DNA from: Rhodococcus sp. KBS0724
GTDB taxonomy: Bacteria > Actinomycetota > Actinomycetes > Mycobacteriales > Mycobacteriaceae
NCBI RefSeq assembly: GCF_005938745.2
Contig: NZ_VCBX02000001.1
Coordinates: 6,276,501-6,340,500 of the forward strand
Direction: 5' to 3'
Length of the DNA stretch: 64,000 nucleotides
Shown piece after piece: positions 24,730 through 33,531 of the stretch. Every line of letters starts with the position of its first letter. Position 1 is the first letter of the stretch. The position numbers were made by a program, and so were the translations under genes. The notes beneath the pieces are model-generated. The model was not told the DNA's origin. It made no database searches and saw nothing but the letters and a program-made list of their open reading frames with translations.

Positions 24730-27399
24730 ATGGACGTGAAGTACATCGAATACACCATGGCTGACAGGCGATTCTACGACCGCCTTCGTCAGGATCCGAC
24801 GCAGCGCCGAGGCCCCGACAACCGTCGATACGAACTGTCTGGCAACACACTGGATACCGGATGGACTTCCATGGAATCCCATGGATGGCAACATCATCAG
24901 GCTCCGTCAGCGAAGCTGCCCGAGCAGGGATGGAAGATCCACTGTTCGGCCACCATGCAGAATGCACAGTCGATCTTGGATATTACATCCGCGTATTGCA
25001 TCGAACGGGAATGCTCGTTCAAGTTCCTACCGGACTCCGCAGCGTTACTGCGTTCGAACATGAAATATGCACACCGAGGCAGTAGTGGAAAATTCATCAC
25101 AATCTATCCGTCCGATCCCGAAGCCTGCGAGAAGATTCTCAACGACCTTGCCGACCTTCTTCACGGATTCGACGGCCCGTATATCCTCTCAGACCTCCGA
25201 TGGAAGGACGGGCCTCTCTACGTAAGATATGGGGGCTTCGCTCTCAAACATGTTCGCGACGAGTTCGATACTCTCGTACCCGCGATTACGGATCCCAACG
25301 GCCGACTGGTTCCGGACGTACGCGATCCGGCATTCAAGCCACCTCTGTGGGTCGAGATTCCTGACTTTGTCAAAAAACAAAAAGAAGTGCTGTTCGCAGT
25401 GGACGCGGATCAACCGTTTCCGTACAAAATTGTCGACGCCCTCCATTTCTCCAACGGCGGCGGGGTGTACAAAGGGTTGGACGACGGCGGAACCGAGGTC
25501 GTCCTCAAGGAGGCACGCCCGTTCGCCGGAATCGCGCCGGATGGTCGCGACGCGGTCTCTCGTCTTCAACGCGAACGTGACATCCTTCGACTGCTGGCCG
25601 ATGCACCATACGTAGCGGGAATATACGACTATTTCGAGCACTCCGGGCACCACTTCCTGGTGGAGGAATTTGTTCTCGGCACAACGCTCAACAAGGAGAT
25701 GGTGGCGCGCAACCCGTTGGTTCGCGCTGACGAAACCCGATCCGATCGACGGTCATATCGCGATTGGGCTCTGGGCATCATCGACAAAGCTCAAGCTGCC
25801 ATCGAGCACCTGCATACACGGCGGATCGTGTTCGGCGACCTCCATCCCAATAACGTCATCGTTTGTCCGGACAGCTCCGTCAAGCTCATCGATTTCGAGA
25901 TGTCCTACGTCGAGGGACAAGACGCCGTAGTCAAATCCATGGGAGCTCCTGGTTTCACGCCCCTCGATGGCCGAGAAGGTTTTGCTTCTGATCTGTATTC
26001 ACTTGCTTGCCTGAAGATTTCGATCTTCTTGCCACTCACGGTTCTTCTCGATCTCAACGCCGGGAAGATCGAGCAGCTGGTCGCAGAGGCACGTCTTCTC
26101 TTCGAACTCTCCGATGACTACTGCGACAGCATCCTCAACGCACTGTGTCCGCATTCGGTCGTAGATAACGCCGGCGCTCGAGCACTTCGCGCCGAAGAGT
26201 TGGTCAGGCAATGGGCAATCCATGACGCCGACAGCATCGACAGCATCCGATCGCTCATCGACCTTGGCATCCGCCAATCCCGACAGCTTGGGCGGGATGA
26301 CCGCCTCTATCCCGGGGACATCGCGCAATTTTCCGAAGATTCGTTCGGCATCGCTCATGGTGCATGCGGAAATCTACTGACAACAACAATGAGCGAGGAG
26401 GACCAACTCCTCACAGCGGAGTGGGTTGAACGAAAGATCGAGCGCACGGCGCAGGTCAAACTGGGTCTATACGACGGATTAGCCGGCGCCGCCCATACAT
26501 TCGAAAGTATCGGTTTGGATTGCCGGGCCGATGCTTGGACCGAGAAATTGCATCAAACGCCGTTCGAAACCCTGACCACCGACCTCTTCAGTGGGCTTGC
26601 GGGCATCGGACTGTATCTCTTGGAGCGGCACCACCGCTATGGCGATCCGGACTCTCTTGCGGCGGTTGATCGTATTCGACGGATCATGCTCACCCGCACG
26701 CACGCCCCCAACAATTCCATCCAGTCGGAAAACGGCCAACTGTATGTCGCCACCGGGAAAGGTGGACTCATGCGCGGCGCAAGCGGCCAGGCACTTTTCT
26801 GGATTCGCGCGTATGAAGTGCTCGGGCATCAGAGCGATCTCGTCAATGCCAAAGAAATTCTCGAGCAAGACATCTCGCTGCTTATCGAATGCGCTGACGG
26901 TTCGCTCCAACTGAATGAGCGATGGAGGAAACTGCCCTACATCGCCAGCGGGTCCACGGGTGTCGGGCTTGCGATCATGCGCCTTGCATCACATGCCCCA
27001 TCCCCTCGGTACGAACGTATTCTGGAGCAGATCACTCGTGCTGCTACCGCAGAATTCTGCATCCAGTCCAATTTGTTCAACGGGCGCGCGGGGTTTATCT
27101 ACTATCTCCTCAAACTCATCGACAGCGGACGAGAGTACAGCGATACCCGTGAACACCTGGACTCTCACGTCAGGCGTTTGCAGCTACATGCCATTCCAGA
27201 CCACGCTGGACTTCACTTTCCTGGAGAGCAACTTCTTCGTCTTTCTACCGACTGGGCGACAGGCTCAGCAGGAATCTCCAATGTACTAGGCCTGTACTCC
27301 GATAGCCTCAACGGAACACGTGAAACCAAAGCGCCATTCCTCGGAAGCGAATTTCCTGCGAATAATACGAGACTGACCACCGATCACTCGATGGCCTAA
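24730..27399 (+). CDS. class III lanthipeptide synthetase (LanKC)
   Basis: An 889-residue three-domain enzyme. The lyase-like N-terminal region covers about 1-215. The kinase (about 230-480) has the ATP-binding Lys260 in VVLKEARP, catalytic loop GDLHPNN (D370, N375) and metal-binding DFE at 388-390. The C-terminal LanC-like cyclase (about 500-880) has GLYDGLAGAAH, FSGLAGIGLYLLE and GSTGVGLAI but lacks the zinc-binding Cys/Cys-His set, which separates class III from class IV. Such enzymes phosphorylate Ser/Thr of a precursor, eliminate phosphate, and form lanthionine or labionin rings. The precursor gene follows at 27670. The ribosome-binding site is weak (AAGG upstream). Confidence 0.93.
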   Translation: MDVKYIEYTMADRRFYDRLRQDPTQRRGPDNRRYELSGNTLDTGWTSMESHGWQHHQAPSAKLPEQGWKIHCSATMQNAQSILDITSAYCIERECSFKFLPDSAALLRSNMKYAHRGSSGKFITIYPSDPEACEKILNDLADLLHGFDGPYILSDLRWKDGPLYVRYGGFALKHVRDEFDTLVPAITDPNGRLVPDVRDPAFKPPLWVEIPDFVKKQKEVLFAVDADQPFPYKIVDALHFSNGGGVYKGLDDGGTEVVLKEARPFAGIAPDGRDAVSRLQRERDILRLLADAPYVAGIYDYFEHSGHHFLVEEFVLGTTLNKEMVARNPLVRADETRSDRRSYRDWALGIIDKAQAAIEHLHTRRIVFGDLHPNNVIVCPDSSVKLIDFEMSYVEGQDAVVKSMGAPGFTPLDGREGFASDLYSLACLKISIFLPLTVLLDLNAGKIEQLVAEARLLFELSDDYCDSILNALCPHSVVDNAGARALRAEELVRQWAIHDADSIDSIRSLIDLGIRQSRQLGRDDRLYPGDIAQFSEDSFGIAHGACGNLLTTTMSEEDQLLTAEWVERKIERTAQVKLGLYDGLAGAAHTFESIGLDCRADAWTEKLHQTPFETLTTDLFSGLAGIGLYLLERHHRYGDPDSLAAVDRIRRIMLTRTHAPNNSIQSENGQLYVATGKGGLMRGASGQALFWIRAYEVLGHQSDLVNAKEILEQDISLLIECADGSLQLNERWRKLPYIASGSTGVGLAIMRLASHAPSPRYERILEQITRAATAEFCIQSNLFNGRAGFIYYLLKLIDSGREYSDTREHLDSHVRRLQLHAIPDHAGLHFPGEQLLRLSTDWATGSAGISNVLGLYSDSLNGTRETKAPFLGSEFPANNTRLTTDHSMA

Positions 27400-27669
27400 T
27401 CAACCCTGGTTAGAAAAATCAGGAGCGAATCAAGGAACAACAGGGAGGTAAAGAGAAAGGACCACTGTCGCATTACTTGGCGCCCAAGATTAAGTTTGAG
27501 TACCATTTCAGGCAGGCGCATGCACACTTAGCGCATACGCAAAATGGACGCCAAACGGATCATCCCTCTAAGTGTTAACGACACACACGAGCTGGTTAAT
27601 CGTAATCAATCTCTGCCCGACGAGGGCAAAGATAAAACTGAAGTACCTCAGAATGAAAGGTTGTTCATC
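27400..27669 (+). promoter_or_regulatory. AT-rich leader/promoter region of precursor gene
   Basis: 270 bp between LanKC and the precursor. It contains an imperfect palindrome CTTGG-CGC-CCAAG (27476-27488) and an inverted copy of the TTAACACT element (27571-27578). The frame open from ATG 27544 runs in phase into the precursor but has no ribosome-binding site. The distance suggests the precursor gene has its own promoter. No second precursor was found here. Confidence 0.4.
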
Positions 27670-27777
27670 ATGATGTCCATACTCGAATTTCAAGAGATCG
27701 CCGTATCGGGAACAACAACGGGACAATTTGATGATGACGTGTATTCCTGGAGCGCCCTGAGCGTCGCTCTCTGCTAA
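27670..27777 (+). CDS. class III lanthipeptide precursor peptide (LanA)
   Basis: A 35-residue peptide starting MMSILEFQEI. The ILEFQ element matches the I/L-L-x-L-Q leader motif recognised by class III synthetases (LabA-type leaders begin MxSILELQ). An acidic DDD at 21-23 precedes the C-terminal core VYSWSALSVALC (24-35). It ends in Ser28-x-x-Ser31-x-x-x-Cys35, the canonical labionin/lanthionine ring motif; Ser26 could become dehydroalanine. GAAAGG (27655-27660) lies 9 nt before ATG 27670 (12 nt before the alternative ATG 27673). A perfect terminator hairpin follows the stop by 6 bp. The longer frame from 27544 would add 42 residues unlike any leader of this class. Confidence 0.88.
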   Translation: MMSILEFQEIAVSGTTTGQFDDDVYSWSALSVALC

Positions 27778-27783
27778 GGCGGA

Positions 27784-27811
27784 TGGCCGCGGATCTCCGG
27801 ATCCGCGGCCA
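27784..27811. terminator. terminator between lanA and the two-component genes
   Basis: Perfect 12-bp stem TGGCCGCGGATC with its complement around a TCCG loop (27796-27799). It ends the lanthipeptide genes (+) and the convergent response-regulator transcript (-). Confidence 0.88.
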
Positions 27812-27840
27812 ATCACTCACCCAAAGAGCAGTTTCTGCCC

Positions 27841-28509
27841 CTAGGCTTGAATGTCAACAAGTCCGGATCTATAGGCCCAGATTGCAGTTTGGAGCCTGCT
27901 TTTCGTTCCGATCTTGCTCGATATACGACCAAGATGAGATTTGATAGTAGTCACCTCAATGCTTAGCTTCGCCGAGATTTCATCGTTGCTCAGACCTTGT
28001 GCCAAGCAGTGTACAATTTCCACTTCGCGAGAAGTCAAGGAATTCGAAGCGACGTCAACTCGACGGGCTTGCTCAACAGAGGAAACAGAACGACGACCAA
28101 ATTCTCTTGTCAGACTGCCGAGCAAGCTCGGACTGATAACAGTTCCACCCTTGTGTGAAGTGTAGATCGCTTGTGACAACTCACTAGGATCAATATCTTT
28201 CAAAATAAATCCTGAGACGCCAAGATCAATAGATGAGTACAAATAGTCATCATGTCCAAAAGTCGTAATGATGATAATTTTCTGCGAAGGACGCTTGCCG
28301 AGAATGACCTCCGCGGCAGAAAGCCCGTCACCCTCCGGCATTCGTATATCCATCAATATTACATCCGGATCAAGCAAGACAGCTTGACGTATAGCACTCG
28401 GCCCGGAGTCCGCTTCTCCAACCACACATACGTCTATGCAGTTCGTCAAAAATAGCCTTAACCCACGTCTGACTATCGACTGATCGTCAACTATGAGAAC
28501 TGTAATCAT
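27841..28509 (-). CDS. NarL/LuxR-type response regulator of the lanthipeptide locus
   Basis: A 222-residue response regulator. The receiver has acidic D8/D9, phospho-acceptor D54 (DVILMDIRMPEGDG) and the conserved Lys in FILKDIDP. The C-terminal LuxR-type HTH (about 155-215: LTSREVEIVHCLAQGLSNDEISAKLSIEVTTIKSHL) binds DNA. ATG 28509 overlaps the upstream kinase stop (ATGA). Base composition is visibly more AT-rich than most of the window. Convergent with lanKC-lanA, it is the likely activator of the lanthipeptide genes. It is encoded with two histidine kinases but has no second regulator partner. Confidence 0.92.
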   Translation of the reverse strand: MITVLIVDDQSIVRRGLRLFLTNCIDVCVVGEADSGPSAIRQAVLLDPDVILMDIRMPEGDGLSAAEVILGKRPSQKIIIITTFGHDDYLYSSIDLGVSGFILKDIDPSELSQAIYTSHKGGTVISPSLLGSLTREFGRRSVSSVEQARRVDVASNSLTSREVEIVHCLAQGLSNDEISAKLSIEVTTIKSHLGRISSKIGTKSRLQTAIWAYRSGLVDIQA

Positions 28510-29807
28510 CCTCGAATTTGCCTTTCAAGTGGAATTCCAACCCGGACTTTCCATGAACCGTCGCCGGAATACCCTGCATCAAAAGAACCACCCAGAGACT
28601 CGGCGCGTTCCCTGAGCCCAATCAATCCCAGCCCCTGGCCGCTCAATGTACGTTCGAGAGACTCTCCTGCGCTGTTTTCAACTAATATCGTCAAATCGCC
28701 TTCATTCCTTTTTATTGAAACCGAAACTCGGCTACCATGCGCATGGCGGAGAGCATTCGACAGACTTTCCTGAACGATGCGGTAGCAAGAAACCTGTATG
28801 CCGCTGTCAATGCCTGAAAGGTCACCGTCAATTTCGGCCGTGACAATCAGACCAGAACTGCGACACCCCTCTACAAGGCTCAGCACCGCTCGGATTGACG
28901 GTTGAGGCTCTTGCGATTCAGTGGTCCCGATCCGTAGGACCCCAACGAGCTGGCGCAAACTTCGAAGCGCTCTTTCGCCCTGGTCAATAACTCCAACTAG
29001 TAAATTCGGAACCTCACCAGGTGCGCTCTCGAATATCTCCGAAGCTGCTTTGCCCTGTATTATTACAGCGGTCAGATGATGTGCGGATACATCATGTAGT
29101 TCACGTGCCATGCGTGTTCGTTCGTCTGCCACCGCCACTTCGACAGCCGTGTCCCTCTCCTCTTTCAACCGCTGAATCCTCGCGCCATCGGCAAGCTTAT
29201 GACGACGCTGATTCTGAATAACTTTTCCCAATGCGACAATGAGCCCATAGCTAATTACGACGTTTACCGCCGGATTAATCGACAAGCCGGCAATTGCAGC
29301 GACCGAAGATGCAGAATCGAGGTCGTCCGATCGCAGATAAGTGCTGACAATAATGTCAGCACTCAATCCCAGCGAGGCAGCTAGAACAAAGCTACGCCCT
29401 TCCGTGAAGATTGCGAGAACAAAAATCGAAATCCAGTAGAGTGGCGTCACTGCCGCGGCACGATCATCCAGTACAAACGCAAGTACCATCATCGAGATAA
29501 CACTGATCGTGTAGAAAATTATTGGGTGCCGACGTGAATTTGCCAATGCAATTGTGTTGATAACAATAACCAGAACCGGACCAAGAAGTTGCTTGTAGTC
29601 GAGTTGAGCCTCCGAATTCTTCGGAAAAGTATTTGCACTCAACAAAGCAACGACCAAATAGGTCATACTCAGCACACCCGCCAATAGAACACCGATGCGG
29701 GCTAGGAAAGAAAGCTGCGAGCCCACGGCCATTTCCCACCAGTCCCACGTGGCTGCTTTCTCGGCGTCGTCGTTTTCCGCCTCACCAACCACACTGGAGT
29801 ATGTCAC
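28506..29807 (-). CDS. DesK/NarX-type sensor histidine kinase 1
   Basis: A 433-residue membrane kinase. Six or so hydrophobic segments (about 35-200) are followed by a coiled linker, the HisKA_3 box RMARELHDVSAHHLTAVIIQ (phospho-acceptor about H238), and a HATPase domain with N-box YRIVQESLSNALRHA and G-box GQGLGLIGLRERAESLGG. The start is taken at GTG 29807, which has GGAAGG at a proper distance; the frame open to 29957 overlaps the preceding gene. The response regulator start overlaps its stop. It is paralogous to the next kinase (29909) but clearly more AT-rich. The signal is unknown. Confidence 0.88.
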   Translation of the reverse strand: MTYSSVVGEAENDDAEKAATWDWWEMAVGSQLSFLARIGVLLAGVLSMTYLVVALLSANTFPKNSEAQLDYKQLLGPVLVIVINTIALANSRRHPIIFYTISVISMMVLAFVLDDRAAAVTPLYWISIFVLAIFTEGRSFVLAASLGLSADIIVSTYLRSDDLDSASSVAAIAGLSINPAVNVVISYGLIVALGKVIQNQRRHKLADGARIQRLKEERDTAVEVAVADERTRMARELHDVSAHHLTAVIIQGKAASEIFESAPGEVPNLLVGVIDQGERALRSLRQLVGVLRIGTTESQEPQPSIRAVLSLVEGCRSSGLIVTAEIDGDLSGIDSGIQVSCYRIVQESLSNALRHAHGSRVSVSIKRNEGDLTILVENSAGESLERTLSGQGLGLIGLRERAESLGGSFDAGYSGDGSWKVRVGIPLERQIRG

Positions 29808-29908
29808 CGGCACGTCCTTCCACGAAGGATTGAACTCTGTAGCGTGCCTCAAGCTATCAATCGGACAGACGTCCTGGATGAATTTTGCCCGATTTTGCCG
29901 TGAAGTAA

Positions 29909-31195
29909 CTACCCGATGATCTGCCCGGCAGTGGGAATGACCGCCTTTACAGTCCAACCGTTGTCGTTGGGGCCGGCGAGAAGGGATCCGCCCAGAAGGG
30001 TGACGCGTTCACGCATTCCCGAAATCCCCAGACTCTGACCATCTGTCGCGGGCGTTACTCTGCCAGCAATATTGGTGATGTCGACGCTGATCGAATCACG
30101 CTCACGACGCAATGTGACCTTGGCGGAACTCTCCGGTGCATGTCGGAGAATGTTCGACAACGCCTCCTGCACAACTCGATAGGACGATAGCTGCACGGCA
30201 CTGTCGAGTTCGGTGAAACTATCCTCGAGATCAAGTTCCAAAGACGGAATGGACGCGCGGCAGCCTTCCACCAGTTCCGGGATGTCCGCGATCATCGGTT
30301 GCGGATACTTTGGATCGACTTCTCCCAACCGCAGAATCCCCACAGTTTGACGCAAACTGTTCAGTGCGCGATCACCATGATCGATCACGCCTCCTAGCAG
30401 TGCCTTCGCTTGAGTGGGGTTGGAGGTGAACAATTTGTCCGCCGACCTGGCTTGGATGAGCAGACCGGTGAGGTGATGTGCGGCGACGTCGTGCAGTTCG
30501 CGCGCCATATTCTGGCGTTCCTCTGTGATCGCATCGCTTATTCGGGCTTCACTGTTCAGGTGCACTTGCTCGATGGCAGCGGCACTGGCGGACGTTTGCC
30601 ACCGATATCTCTGCACAACTTTCCCGATGGCGATCATGAGCACGTAGCTGGTCATGATGTTCACAACGGGCGCTAACAAGAACTCCGGCAACTCCCCTGC
30701 CGGGACCTGAGCAAGTGTCAGGCTTTCACCTACTGCGGTTACTCGAAATCGCGTTGTCATCCACAAGTCCGCGATCATTCCGACAATTGTCAGGAGCACC
30801 AAACGACTTCCGATAGTTCTCCCAGCCATGACTATGATCGCAAACCAGTACAGCGGAGTCGCCGCTGCTACTCGATCCTCGAGCAGCAGGGCCAGAGCCA
30901 CTGTGCCGACGAGGGTCAGAAGATACATCCACACCGGATACCGCCGACGGAAACAGGCGAGCACTGTCAAGACAGTCAGAATGAGCATTGCCGTGACGAG
31001 AACACCCGGGTTGCCCCCAGCCGGATCCCCCGAATAGCCACTACCCCGCGCCACCGACCAGGTTGCACCGAGCACCCACACGACGCTGAGAATTCCGGCA
31101 GTGACCGCCAATACGGCTGGGTTCCGCGACAGAATTCCGCGAGCATGCAGCGAAATCTCCCTGACCCGCACGGGTTTCCGGCGAATGTCTGCCAC
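29909..31195 (-). CDS. DesK/NarX-type sensor histidine kinase 2
   Basis: A 428-residue paralogue of kinase 1 with the same plan. The membrane domain covers about 25-195; the phosphorylation box NMARELHDVAAHHLTGLLIQ has H235; the N-box is YRVVQEALSNILRHA and the G-box QSLGISGMRERVTLLGG. GTG 31195 has GAGGGGA 8 nt upstream. First gene of the transcript that continues into kinase 1 and the response regulator after a 101-bp gap. Both kinases keep all catalytic motifs, so both may phosphorylate the same regulator, or form heterodimers. Confidence 0.9.
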   Translation of the reverse strand: MADIRRKPVRVREISLHARGILSRNPAVLAVTAGILSVVWVLGATWSVARGSGYSGDPAGGNPGVLVTAMLILTVLTVLACFRRRYPVWMYLLTLVGTVALALLLEDRVAAATPLYWFAIIVMAGRTIGSRLVLLTIVGMIADLWMTTRFRVTAVGESLTLAQVPAGELPEFLLAPVVNIMTSYVLMIAIGKVVQRYRWQTSASAAAIEQVHLNSEARISDAITEERQNMARELHDVAAHHLTGLLIQARSADKLFTSNPTQAKALLGGVIDHGDRALNSLRQTVGILRLGEVDPKYPQPMIADIPELVEGCRASIPSLELDLEDSFTELDSAVQLSSYRVVQEALSNILRHAPESSAKVTLRRERDSISVDITNIAGRVTPATDGQSLGISGMRERVTLLGGSLLAGPNDNGWTVKAVIPTAGQIIG

Positions 31196-31353
31196 TAGTT
31201 ATTCCCCTCTAATATGATGCTATTTTCAAGATATTACGCATTCGCCTGCTTCAAATTATGCTCATACGCGCTTCTACTACGGGCGATATTCGCCGATTGT
31301 GTAAGTCGCGACAATCAGATTCAGCGTTCACGAAATTCGGCGGTATGGCGATT

Positions 31354-32202
31354 TCAGATGCCAGACCGTCGTACCAAAGCATCTGTCGCAGAAGGTGATA
31401 TAGCACCAATGGCCCTGAGTAGGCCGGCGTAACGCGGATACAATTCGATCGGCCGCGTTTCGATTGCCCGCAGAATCCATGACGCTGCCTGATCCGCCGT
31501 CAATGCCGGTTGGCTGACGTAATCGGCGGTGGGCGCAATCATGGGGGTGCGAATCAGCGGAAATTGCACGGTACTGACATCAACTCCTGTGCCATGACAT
31601 TCGGCGCCGAGACTACGCCCGAAGGCACTGAGCGCGGACTTCGACGCGTGATACGCACTGAACCTGGGCATCACGCCGGCGCTCACACCCCACGTGCCAA
31701 CGTTGACGATATGACCGGAACCTGCCTCGAGCATCGACGGCAGGAGTCGAAGGGTCAGTCGCGCCGGACCGAAGTAGTTGAGTGCCATCGTCCGCTCGTA
31801 ATCGTGGAACCGTTCCACGGAATCAATAGCACTGCGACGAATCGAGCGACCCGCGTTGTTGATCAGAACATCGACGGTCCCGAACTGGTCACCTATCGAG
31901 TCGGCCAGTTCGTCGACGCTTTCGCCGTTCGAGAGATCCGCAGGCATGACGTGTGCCCACCCTCCTTCTCGGTGGATGTCGTCACGCACCCGTTCGAGTT
32001 CGTCAAGGCCCCGGGCAACCAGGATCATCTCGGCGCCGCGAGCCGCCAGCAAGTGCGCGGTTGCCTCCCCGATGCCGGACGACGCACCGGTCAGCACGAT
32101 GGTTTTCTCCGAAAGATTGACGCCAGGCAGCGGTAGCAGCGAACGAAGCCGCGTAGGCGGATTCAACACGAAATTGCCCACAAGCCTGCTGATCATCGTC
32201 AT
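31354..32202 (-). CDS. SDR family oxidoreductase (acyl-reductase-like)
   Basis: A 282-residue short-chain dehydrogenase: NADP-binding TGASSGIGEA near 40, LINNAGRSI, catalytic YHASKSAL. The hydrophobic N-terminus (LVGNFVLNPPTRLRSLLPLPGVNL) and overall order resemble the reductase domain found in Acr1/FAR-type fatty acyl reductases and related mycobacterial SDRs; this is tentative. ATG 32202 with AAAGGGACGGAAG upstream (ATG 32196 is alternative). It is divergent from the AurF-type oxygenase and FprB-like reductase, perhaps sharing a promoter region and a pathway. Confidence 0.82.
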   Translation of the reverse strand: MTMISRLVGNFVLNPPTRLRSLLPLPGVNLSEKTIVLTGASSGIGEATAHLLAARGAEMILVARGLDELERVRDDIHREGGWAHVMPADLSNGESVDELADSIGDQFGTVDVLINNAGRSIRRSAIDSVERFHDYERTMALNYFGPARLTLRLLPSMLEAGSGHIVNVGTWGVSAGVMPRFSAYHASKSALSAFGRSLGAECHGTGVDVSTVQFPLIRTPMIAPTADYVSQPALTADQAASWILRAIETRPIELYPRYAGLLRAIGAISPSATDALVRRSGI

Positions 32203-32466
32203 CTTCCGTCCCTTTTTCTGTAGTTTCACGAGATTACCGAGCAGTAAGTTATTGCGCGCCCATTTGCCATGGATCCTCTCCTGACGCCAAGTCCACAAAG
32301 CTACTCATCAGTAGGTCATCTCCGAACTGTCTGGGACTAGCTTTTCCTGATACCTGTGGTTACATTAAAGCCAGACCGAGTGCCTGCGATCACACGAACC
32401 GGCCCTCGATACCACCGAAACCGCACGTAAGACCAGCGGTGACCACGACGAAGAGGGAGACGCAAC

Positions 32467-33492
32467 ATGACGCTCACTACGCCGTTCAACAAGAACATGC
32501 CGTTCGACAAGAACGCTGAAGCATCCGACGACACGTACAACGAGACACTTCGCCTCCTGTCCGAGGGATCCGTGAACAAGCACTTCGATCCCTATCTGGA
32601 CATCGATTGGGACTCCCCCGAGTTTGCGGTCACCCCAGGAGATACTCGCTGGATCCTCCCGGCCGAGACGGATCCGCTTGGTGCTCATCCGTGGTACCAG
32701 GCACAGTCGGTCGACAAGCAAATCGAAATCGGGATGTGGCGTCAGGCCAATGTCGCGAAGGTCGGCCTGCAGTTCGAGAACATCTTGATCCGCGGCATGA
32801 TGCAGTACGTCTTTGCACTGCCCAACCAGTCGGCCGAGGCTCGGTACTGCACTCATGAGTCCGTCGAAGAGTGCAACCACACCATGATGTTCCAGGAAAT
32901 GGTGAACCGTATCGGCGCTGACGCTCCGGGCATGAATCGCATGATGCGCATGGTGGCGCCGTTCATTCCGCTTGCTGCCGGCCCCTTTCCTGAACTCTTT
33001 TTCGTCGGCGTCCTTGCAGGCGAAGAACCTATCGACCACATCCAGAAGAGCATCCTGCGCTCCGGGGGCGATATCCACCCGATCATGGCTTCCGTCATGG
33101 CAATTCACGTTGCCGAAGAAGCACGACACATCTCGTTTGCACACAAGCTCCTGAGCCGACGCATTCCGCTGATGTCACGGCCGAGCCGCTTTGTCCTTTC
33201 ACTCCTCTTCCCGATCACCATGCGAATTCTGTGCGATGCCATCGTGATTCCGCCGAAGACCTTCTGGAATCAGTTCGACATCCCGAAGTCCGTCAAGAAG
33301 GACCTGTTCTGGGAGCTACCGGAATCGCGTCAGACGCTGCGCAACTACTTCGGCGACGTCCGCATGCTCGCGACCGAAACAGGTTTGATGAACCGTGCAT
33401 CACGATTGGTGTGGAAGGCCTGCAAGATGGACGGCCGCGCATCACGTTTCCGCAGCGAACCCCACCGCAGCGCACACAACGCTGCCGCATAA
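32467..33492 (+). CDS. AurF-type diiron oxygenase
   Basis: A 341-residue ferritin-like diiron protein of the AurF/p-aminobenzoate N-oxygenase group. Iron-ligand helices are visible: QFENILIRGMMQ, THESVEECNHTMMF (E-x-x-x-H pattern) and MAIHVAEEARHISFAH. Family members use O2 and two electrons to oxidise amines or other substrates. The next gene, 39 bp downstream, is a ferredoxin/NADPH reductase fusion that could supply those electrons. GAGGGAGA precedes the ATG. The substrate is unknown. Confidence 0.85.
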   Translation: MTLTTPFNKNMPFDKNAEASDDTYNETLRLLSEGSVNKHFDPYLDIDWDSPEFAVTPGDTRWILPAETDPLGAHPWYQAQSVDKQIEIGMWRQANVAKVGLQFENILIRGMMQYVFALPNQSAEARYCTHESVEECNHTMMFQEMVNRIGADAPGMNRMMRMVAPFIPLAAGPFPELFFVGVLAGEEPIDHIQKSILRSGGDIHPIMASVMAIHVAEEARHISFAHKLLSRRIPLMSRPSRFVLSLLFPITMRILCDAIVIPPKTFWNQFDIPKSVKKDLFWELPESRQTLRNYFGDVRMLATETGLMNRASRLVWKACKMDGRASRFRSEPHRSAHNAAA

Positions 33493-33531
33493 GAAACACT
33501 GCCGCATTAGCCGAGATCGGACCCTACCGCC

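Noticed and set aside
27544..27669. N-terminal extension of the lanthipeptide precursor
   Set aside because: The frame is open but has no ribosome-binding site, and the added 42 residues do not resemble class III leaders, whereas ATG 27670 has a good site and the normal leader start.
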